Position numbers and translations under genes: made by a program. A stretch of DNA of 20,722 nt from Bacillota bacterium (lineage in GTDB: Bacteria; Bacillota; Clostridia; Christensenellales; Aristaeellaceae): assembly GCA_023415715.1 (NCBI GenBank), contig JAEZJP010000084.1, forward strand, positions 1 through 20,722, in the 5' to 3' direction. Of the stretch, positions 15,832 through 20,722 are shown one piece after another (position 1 is the stretch's first letter; each line of letters starts with the position of its first letter). Below the pieces are notes generated by a model that saw only the letters and a list, made by a program, of their open reading frames with translations, did not search any database and was not told the DNA's origin.

Positions 15832-15880
15832 GAAAAGGTCCGGGCTCTGTCAAAACAGAGTCAGGACCTTTTCGTATTTT
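15832..15880. terminator. Strong, probably bidirectional terminator between convergent operons
   Basis: GAAAAGGTCC (15832-15841) pairs with GGACCTTTTC (15864-15873), and an inner CTCTGT (15845-15850) pairs with ACAGAG (15855-15860) around CAAA. On the plus strand CGTATTTT follows; on the minus strand the stem itself ends in CCTTTTC. It lies 25 bp after the PIG-L stop and, on the other strand, directly after the small ORF behind the MFS gene, so it can end both transcripts. Confidence 0.8.
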
Positions 15881-15884
15881 CATA

Positions 15885-16067
15885 TCAACTTTTTTCAGCC
15901 GCCGTTCCTATCTTAACAGAGCCGTGACGCTGCAACTGTTTTTGTGCCTTGGAAAAACGGGATGCAAGCAAAAGTTCCTGTTCATATACTCCTGCGTCTT
16001 CAGACAGAATCCGCATCATCCTTGCAGGCTGCATGCGGCTTTTCATATGCATCCATCCCATATCCAC
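15885..16067 (-). CDS. Unrecognised 60-residue protein downstream of the MFS gene
   Basis: I do not recognise this ORF. It starts with GTG at 16067, 4 nt after a near-perfect Shine-Dalgarno (GGGAGGAGAAG), which is the best reason to believe it is translated. An ATG two codons later is an alternative start. It begins 18 nt after the MFS stop and ends 5 nt before the shared terminator stem, filling the operon end neatly. The product is basic, soluble in appearance and mostly helical, with a Met-rich N-terminus (7 Met in the first 18 residues, counting the initiator) and a central LLLASRFSKAQKQLQR segment. No membrane helix or cysteine is seen. It could be a small regulatory or accessory protein, or the remains of a longer gene. 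Confidence 0.5.
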   Translation of the reverse strand: MDMGWMHMKSRMQPARMMRILSEDAGVYEQELLLASRFSKAQKQLQRHGSVKIGTAAEKS

Positions 16068-16070
16068 CGT

Positions 16071-16082
16071 TCTTCTCCTCCC
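16071..16082 (-). promoter_or_regulatory. Strong ribosome binding site of the small ORF
   Basis: Read on the minus strand this is GGGAGGAGAAGA, placed in the 18-nt gap between the MFS stop codon and the GTG at 16067. It is one of the strongest ribosome sites in the window and supports translation of the 60-residue ORF. Confidence 0.55.
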
Positions 16083-16085
16083 AAA

Positions 16086-17273
16086 TCATTCGGATACAGC
16101 AGATTGTACGGTTATACGTTTGTTGGCTGCATTCAGCTTTTCTATCATCAGCAGCATAACTGCGGCAAAAATCATAAGATACGCCGGATACAGAGCTATA
16201 CCGATATGCTCCGCAATCAGGCCGAACAATGGAGGCATCAATGTGGAACCCGTGTATGCGCAGGCCATTTGAATACCCATGATGGCCTGGGATTTGTCCT
16301 TGCCAATATTTTGCGGCGTCTCGTGCAGAAGGCACGGATAGACCGGTGCACATCCCAGGCCGATCAGGATAAGCCCCAGGAAGCAAACCACATTCCCGAA
16401 AGGCAGCAGCATCACAACAACTCCGGATATCATCAAGCCCTGGCCAAACCGGATCATGTTTCTATCGCCAACTTTATCGGTTACAAAGCCGCAAAAAAAG
16501 CGACCGATGGTGATGCCCAGATAGAAGATGGAGGCCCATTTGGCCGCGGTTTCGGCTGCGATACCTCGGTTCAGCACCATGTAACTGCTGGCCCATAGCC
16601 CCGCGGAGGATTCCAGGGAGCAGTAGCAGAAGAAAGCAGTCAGTACAGCCTTTGCGCCCGGCAGGCGCAGCACCTGGCGGGCAGTTACATTATTGCCGGC
16701 GGAACCGCCTGAAATCCCGGCCGAACCGTCTTTTTTCCATACCGGCAAAGAAAGAAGAAGGCACAGCGTCATCACGGCCTGGATGATGCCAACCACGCGG
16801 TATCCGGCATTCCAGGCTTGCCCGCCCGTCAGTACGGCTCCCATGACGTAAGGCCCGGCCGTTGCGCCAACACCCCAGCAGAAGTGTATCCAGCTCATAT
16901 GGCGGGACTTGTAATGCAGGGCGACATAATTGTTAAGCGCCGCGTCTATGCTGCCGGCGCCCAGCCCGTAGGGAATTGCCATAAGGCAAAGCTGCCAGAA
17001 AGCGTTCGAAACGGAAAAGCCGAACAGCGCCGCCGCTGTCAGGAAAGTGCAGAAGACCGTCACTGTCCCGGTTCCAAAGCGGCGCAGCATACGGTTGCTT
17101 AAAAGGCTGGAAATGACAGTTCCCGACGCTATAAGGATGGTGATAATGCCCGCGAATGAGACCGGTACATTCATCCGGCCGTAGATAGTAGGCCATGCGG
17201 AACCAAGCAGCGCATCCGGCAGCCCCATGCTTACAAAGGCAAGATAAATTACGGCAAGCAAAATAGACGCCAT
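16086..17273 (-). CDS. Major facilitator superfamily transporter
   Basis: Secondary transporter with about 12 membrane helices in 395 residues, located in the cytoplasmic membrane. The ATG at 17273 is chosen over 17324 because AGGAAAGGAT lies just upstream and translation then starts at the first helix (MASILLAVIYLAFVSMGLPDALLG). The helix 2-3 loop holds the MFS-like SNRMLRRFGTG, and the second half has the matching VTDKVGDRNMIRFGQG, so the two-fold pseudo-repeat is visible. The pattern GLPDALLGSAWP and GAGSIDAALNNYVALHY recalls FucP-like sugar carriers and related Bacillota transporters of unknown substrate. It is transcribed away from the AraC gene at 17405, which is likely its regulator, and is followed by a 60-residue ORF. 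Substrate unknown. Confidence 0.9.
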   Translation of the reverse strand: MASILLAVIYLAFVSMGLPDALLGSAWPTIYGRMNVPVSFAGIITILIASGTVISSLLSNRMLRRFGTGTVTVFCTFLTAAALFGFSVSNAFWQLCLMAIPYGLGAGSIDAALNNYVALHYKSRHMSWIHFCWGVGATAGPYVMGAVLTGGQAWNAGYRVVGIIQAVMTLCLLLSLPVWKKDGSAGISGGSAGNNVTARQVLRLPGAKAVLTAFFCYCSLESSAGLWASSYMVLNRGIAAETAAKWASIFYLGITIGRFFCGFVTDKVGDRNMIRFGQGLMISGVVVMLLPFGNVVCFLGLILIGLGCAPVYPCLLHETPQNIGKDKSQAIMGIQMACAYTGSTLMPPLFGLIAEHIGIALYPAYLMIFAAVMLLMIEKLNAANKRITVQSAVSE

Positions 17274-17322
17274 AGGTACAATCCTTTCCTGGCGCTTGAT
17301 ATACAGCGCAGAACATGATATC

Positions 17323-17352
17323 ATTATATTGCAGAATAGCGTACTAAGCTAT
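17323..17352. promoter_or_regulatory. Divergent promoter/operator region between MFS and AraC genes
   Basis: On the minus strand TATAAT (17328-17323) is a perfect -10 for the MFS gene, with a leader of about 43 nt; its -35 is poor, as expected for an activator-dependent promoter. Directly upstream lies the dyad ATAGC-GTACTAA-GCTAT (17336-17352), a possible site for the divergently encoded AraC protein. A promoter for the AraC gene itself is not convincing. Confidence 0.4.
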
Positions 17353-17404
17353 CAATATCCAACGGATTTTTATAACAATCCTTCAAGTGAAGGGGGGATG
17401 ATGC

Positions 17405-18289
17405 GTGTTCCATTCCATTGATCTGATGAGCGACTGTTCCGAACGCGTGCACTATAACATTCCCGGCCACCCGGTGTATGCAGGCAGGGCCTGGCTGTCT
17501 GTGTACCGTAATATGGCGTCCGCTTGCCATTGGCACGACGATCTTGAATTCGGCTATGTACTTAATGGGCATATGTTGTACTCGGTAAACGGTGAAACGG
17601 TTGAAGTCGGCAGCGGAAAGGGCATATTTATCAACGCCCGGCAATTGCATAATAACTTCTCCGGCGATGGAACCGACAGCGAATACATCTGCCTGCTGAT
17701 CCATCCTTCCCTGCTTAGTGCGGACAAATATCTGGAGGAAACGTATATCACGCCCCTTATGTCAAACGGGGCTTTTACTCACATGATTCTTCACCGGGAG
17801 ATACAATGGCAGCGCGAATTGCTTGATGCCGTTCAAGGTATTCAGGAGGCTTATGCAAACAAGGATAAGGTTCTGGGCCTTACGGTACAGAGCTTGTCTT
17901 ATCAAATCGCGTCACTGCTGAGCAGCCATATGCCGGAATCCGGGCAGCAGGCGGCACAGGCGGACAGGCGGATTTCATCCCTTCGAAACATGATCGGTTT
18001 CGTGCAGCAGCATTACTATGAGAAAATTACCCTGGCCAGCATAGCAAAATCAGGCGGGGTCAGCGTTAGCAGCTGCTGCTTCATATTCCGGCAGCATTTA
18101 CACCAGACCCCCATTGGTTTCCTTACACGGTACCGGCTTGAAAAGAGCATGGAGTTGCTAAAAAGCCCCGGCCTGTCCATAACGGAAGTTGCCCTTTCCA
18201 CTGGATTTTCCAGCTCAAGCTATTTCACAGAGTGCTTTAGAAGTCAATTGGGGCTGACACCCGGCGAATTCAGGAAAAAAGAACAGTAA
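17405..18289 (+). CDS. AraC-family transcriptional regulator with cupin sensor domain
   Basis: DNA-binding regulator, probably of the divergent MFS gene. The start is GTG at 17405 after AAGGGGGG; the nearby ATG codons at 17398 and 17401 are out of frame. The 294 residues are the normal length. Residues about 30-100 form the AraC-ligand cupin barrel (SACHWHDDLEFGYVLNGHM, then GKGIFINARQLHNN). Residues about 195-290 hold the double helix-turn-helix: ITLASIAKSGGVSVSSCCFIF for the first, and LSITEVALSTGFSSSSYFTE with the typical FRSQLGLTPGEFR ending for the second. Such cupin-AraC proteins in Clostridia usually sense sugars or small organic molecules. It lies 39 bp before the methyltransferase gene with no terminator between, so the two may be cotranscribed. 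Confidence 0.93.
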   Translation: MFHSIDLMSDCSERVHYNIPGHPVYAGRAWLSVYRNMASACHWHDDLEFGYVLNGHMLYSVNGETVEVGSGKGIFINARQLHNNFSGDGTDSEYICLLIHPSLLSADKYLEETYITPLMSNGAFTHMILHREIQWQRELLDAVQGIQEAYANKDKVLGLTVQSLSYQIASLLSSHMPESGQQAAQADRRISSLRNMIGFVQQHYYEKITLASIAKSGGVSVSSCCFIFRQHLHQTPIGFLTRYRLEKSMELLKSPGLSITEVALSTGFSSSSYFTECFRSQLGLTPGEFRKKEQ

Positions 18290-18328
18290 GCCATAAGAAG
18301 AAGCAGTAAGCGGTATGAAAGGGTACAT

Positions 18329-18922
18329 ATGAATACAACGCTTGATTTCTACAACAGCATGGCAGCCGATTTTGTACAGGGGACCATACACGCCGATGTT
18401 GAATTGCTCCGTCAATCCTTTTTGAAGTATCTGAAGCAGGGAGCGGCGATATTGGACCTTGGCTGCGGATCGGGCAGGGACAGCAAATACTTTTTGGATA
18501 AGGGCTATGCCGTAACGGCTATGGATGGCTCCGCGGAGCTTTGCAAAATGGCAAGCGCCTATATCGGCCGGGAGGTCGCCCAGATTACATTTGACAAGAT
18601 AGATTATAATCAAATGTTTGACGGCGTATGGGCCTGCGCATCGTTACTGCACGTGCCTTCCCTGCAATTGCCCTCCATATTCGGCAGGATATCCCGCTCT
18701 CTAAAACCAGGCGGCTATATGTATGTTTCCTTCAAATACGGCGCATTTGAGGGAGAGCGCAACGGAAGATACTTCACCGATTTGACGGAAGAAAGACTGA
18801 CCGGCATCATTTCGCATCATAAAGAACTGGAAATAAAAGAAATGGCAGTATCCAATGATGTTCGCGAAGGCAGACAGGATGAGAAATGGATCAATGCTAT
18901 CATAAGGAAGAGGCCTGAATAG
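18329..18922 (+). CDS. Class I SAM-dependent methyltransferase
   Basis: Cytoplasmic methyltransferase of the Rossmann type, 197 residues; substrate unknown. The ATG at 18329 follows GAAAGGG. Motif I, which binds S-adenosylmethionine, is ILDLGCGSGRDSKYF at residues 41-55. The acidic residue of motif II is in VTAMDGS (D66). Motif IV-like VWACASLLHVP is followed by LKPGGYMYVSFKYG. The N-terminal FYNSMAADF is typical of small-molecule methyltransferases of the Methyltransf_25/11 type. No substrate-recognition domain beyond the core is seen. The gene is downstream of the AraC gene and convergent with the amidohydrolase gene, with only 13 bp between stops and no clear terminator. There is no obvious functional link with the sugar genes. 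Confidence 0.9.
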   Translation: MNTTLDFYNSMAADFVQGTIHADVELLRQSFLKYLKQGAAILDLGCGSGRDSKYFLDKGYAVTAMDGSAELCKMASAYIGREVAQITFDKIDYNQMFDGVWACASLLHVPSLQLPSIFGRISRSLKPGGYMYVSFKYGAFEGERNGRYFTDLTEERLTGIISHHKELEIKEMAVSNDVREGRQDEKWINAIIRKRPE

Positions 18923-18935
18923 GAACCTATCACAC

Positions 18936-20525
18936 TTACACTTTTTGCAACAGCATCCGGCCGCAAGCTTCTTTTACTAACTCTCCGTCCTTGAGCACCG
19001 GCTGTCCCGCAATGTACACTTGTCCGATTCCATGGGGCTTGCCTTCCGGTATGTTTGATGGCCTGATTTCCTTCGGATCGAACACTGTTATATCAGCGAA
19101 ACAGCCTTCTTTCAGATAACCGCGTTCCGGAATACGGAAGCGGTCGGCCGTCGCACCTGTCATCTGCCGGACGGTCTTTTCCAACGTACCGCGCTCCCTG
19201 GAAAGGCGCAAAAACTCAGGGAAGCTGGAAAAGCACGCGGGATTTTGCGCTCCCTTTTCCTCCAGCCAGGCATCGGTCATGCACAGGCAATTGGGATCAT
19301 CCATAAGCCTTTTCAGGATGTCATTAGTCAGGTACTTATGCATCAGCACGCGGCCTTTGCCGCAGCTTATATCTACCAGTCTCAAGTAGGCATCCAAGTC
19401 GCCTATCCGCCATTCCTGGGCAATTTGACGCACGCTCTTGCCGCAAAGTGCTTCCTGGCCGTCCGCTACCCATGCCATGACAATGTCGCTGAAATCAAAG
19501 CCCAGGATGCGCTTGGTTACACCGATCTCCAGCGCAATGCGCATGCGCGCCATGGGGGAGCGCCGTTTTTCAGGAGAGAGGCTTAAGTACCAGGCCGGCA
19601 TAATGACCGTGATAATAGACGCGCCGCAGGTCTTGGAATAGGAATCGTACATAAATTCCAGGCCCTCTTCGTTGGCCTTGCGGATCAACTCCAGTGCCTC
19701 ATCCGCCGTGCGCCATGTTTTGGAGCCGACAAATATCAAATGAGAAAACTGCACCTTCACGCCCGTTTCCCTTGCGATTTTTATCATTTCATCCAGGGCG
19801 CGCAAATTGTGCGCCCGGCCGCCGACGGGAGGCTGATAGGAGGTGGAAGCAGCGGAGCATGCCCTGGCGTGCACGCTCAATATTTTGCCGTGGCGGGCTG
19901 TGATCTGGGCGGCCCGTTTTAATTCGTCGTAAGGCGCGTACCGGTCCGGTTCATACATGAGCCCCAGGGATATGCCCGCGGCGCCGTCATTCAGCGTCTG
20001 CTCCATCATGCCGTCCAGGCGCTTTAGCTCAGGTTCGGTCAAAGGCCTGTTTTCATATCCGCTGATAGAGATCCTGGCGCTCATGTGCCCATAGAAAGGC
20101 ACAATGTTCACCGGCAATCTGTTGCAATGCTCAAAAAAGTCAGAAAGATACGGAAAACCGCCTTCCTCCAACCCTTCCATGGAAAAAAGCCCGCTGCCTA
20201 GCAGCGCCTTATGGGGCGAATCCGGTTCAAAGCCGAAAGGGGAAAAGCCGCAATTTCCCGTGACCTGCGTGGTGATGCCCTGCTGAATAAACGGAGCAAA
20301 AAAGCGGCTGTTATCGGGCCTCGGCGCAAACCAATCATTATGCGAGTGTGCATCGATAAAACCCGGCGCAATGCATTTACCGGACACATCGATCACCTGA
20401 TCGGCACATGACTCATCCATGCTGCCGATGGCCGCAATTCGTGCGCCGTCTATCAAAAGGTCGGCCGGATACGCCTTCTCCCCCGTTCCATCCATGATCA
20501 GGCCATTCTTCAGCAGTGTTTTCAA
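18936..20525 (-). CDS. D-aminoacylase / N-acyl-D-amino-acid deacylase family amidohydrolase
   Basis: Zinc hydrolase of the amidohydrolase superfamily that removes N-acyl groups from D-amino acids or related compounds, in the cytoplasm. The start is TTG at 20525; it has only a modest GAAAGAG site but gives the exact family N-terminus (KNGLIMDGTG, then GARIAAIG). The 529 residues match the family. Visible active-site residues are H60 and H62 (GFIDAHSHND), C92 (TGNCGFSP, the Cys zinc ligand of the subtype), H218 (SVHAR), H261 (FSHL) and D416 (CMTDAW, where relatives have SDG). All key positions seem intact. The C-terminal beta domain ends with GCFADITVFDP. It stands alone on the minus strand, with the repeat element upstream. 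Natural sources of N-acyl-D-amino acids include cell-wall turnover products, but substrate choice is inferred; dihydroorotase-like or isoaspartyl activities are less likely. Confidence 0.9.
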   Translation of the reverse strand: MKTLLKNGLIMDGTGEKAYPADLLIDGARIAAIGSMDESCADQVIDVSGKCIAPGFIDAHSHNDWFAPRPDNSRFFAPFIQQGITTQVTGNCGFSPFGFEPDSPHKALLGSGLFSMEGLEEGGFPYLSDFFEHCNRLPVNIVPFYGHMSARISISGYENRPLTEPELKRLDGMMEQTLNDGAAGISLGLMYEPDRYAPYDELKRAAQITARHGKILSVHARACSAASTSYQPPVGGRAHNLRALDEMIKIARETGVKVQFSHLIFVGSKTWRTADEALELIRKANEEGLEFMYDSYSKTCGASIITVIMPAWYLSLSPEKRRSPMARMRIALEIGVTKRILGFDFSDIVMAWVADGQEALCGKSVRQIAQEWRIGDLDAYLRLVDISCGKGRVLMHKYLTNDILKRLMDDPNCLCMTDAWLEEKGAQNPACFSSFPEFLRLSRERGTLEKTVRQMTGATADRFRIPERGYLKEGCFADITVFDPKEIRPSNIPEGKPHGIGQVYIAGQPVLKDGELVKEACGRMLLQKV

Positions 20526-20557
20526 GATATTTCACTCTTTCTTTGACAATGGGAAGG

Positions 20558-20592
20558 TTGCATCTGCAAAGAAAATCCAGCCTAAAAGGCTG
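20558..20592. promoter_or_regulatory. Short dyads upstream of the amidohydrolase gene
   Basis: TTGCA-TC-TGCAA (20558-20569) and CAGCC-TAAAA-GGCTG (20578-20592) lie 33-67 bp upstream of the TTG start. They may be an operator or leader hairpin. No clear -35/-10 pair was found here. Confidence 0.3.
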
Positions 20593-20615
20593 TAATCCAT
20601 CACTGCATGAGGGCT

Positions 20616-20722
20616 GAAGCCTTCCCCTAGAGGGCTCCGGATGAGGTGTATGGCTGCTATACCTTTTTAGTCAATCGACACCTCATCAGTCGACTACGTC
20701 GACAGCTTCCCCTCCAGGGGAA
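20616..20722. repeat. Inverted-repeat element (MITE- or REP-like), running off the right edge
   Basis: A left part GAAGCCTTCCCCT followed by GGATGAGGTGT (20639-20649) is mirrored by ACACCTCATC (20678-20687), then a small dyad GTCGA-CTACG-TCGAC (20689-20703) and the hairpin TTCCCCT-CC-AGGGGAA (20707-20722). The whole forms an imperfect inverted repeat with a central spacer of about 28 nt and holds no ORF. From memory, closely similar non-coding repeats are common and dispersed in gut Clostridia genomes; this was not checked. The right end is cut by the window. Confidence 0.6.

Noticed and set aside
15924..16598. 224-residue open frame on the plus strand
   Set aside because: Overlaps the MFS gene antisense; no ribosome site, His/Cys-rich random-looking product.

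Overview
The window looks like chromosomal DNA from a Gram-positive anaerobe of the class Clostridia (Bacillota), probably an uncultured gut or rumen lineage. The reasons are mid-range GC, strong AGGAGG-type ribosome binding sites, some GTG/TTG starts, LplABC/YtcQ-like sugar ABC transporters without their own ATPase, and a dispersed-repeat-like element at the right edge. The assignment is inferred from gene content and style; no rRNA, tRNA or phylogenetic marker is present.

Layout. (A) 1-6661, plus strand: the end of a sugar ABC permease (cut by the window edge), its solute-binding protein, and two large cytoplasmic glycosidase-like proteins (a GHL6/GH42M-type protein and a GH67/GH20-like protein), closed by a good intrinsic terminator at 6694-6738. 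(B) 6739-9098: a regulatory region of about 330 bp with a sigma-A-type promoter and several short repeats, then a Gfo/Idh/MocA dehydrogenase and an ArsR-type winged-helix regulator with a large beta-rich C-terminal domain. (C) 9159-15880: a near-consensus promoter followed by a NamZ/DUF1343 (GH171) protein, a tandem-GNAT acetyltransferase, a second solute-binding protein, two ABC permeases and a PIG-L-type deacetylase, ending in a strong hairpin terminator that may serve both strands. (D) 15885-17273, minus strand: an MFS transporter and an unrecognised 60-residue ORF with a very strong ribosome binding site; divergent from these are an AraC regulator and a SAM methyltransferase. (E) 18936-20525, minus strand: a D-aminoacylase-family amidohydrolase, followed by an inverted-repeat element that runs off the window.

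How it may work together. Both ABC systems are of the CUT1 type, which normally borrows a shared MsmX-like ATPase encoded elsewhere. The glycosidases and the NamZ protein have no visible signal peptide, so the picture is import of oligosaccharides followed by cytoplasmic breakdown. In block C the combination of NamZ, acetyltransferase and deacetylase, with a D-amino-acid deacylase further on, suggests salvage of amino-sugar or peptidoglycan-derived material. That is inference from family membership. The PIG-L protein lacks the usual catalytic Asp, so its reaction is uncertain.

No CRISPR array, tRNA, rRNA, integrase, transposase or phage gene was seen.
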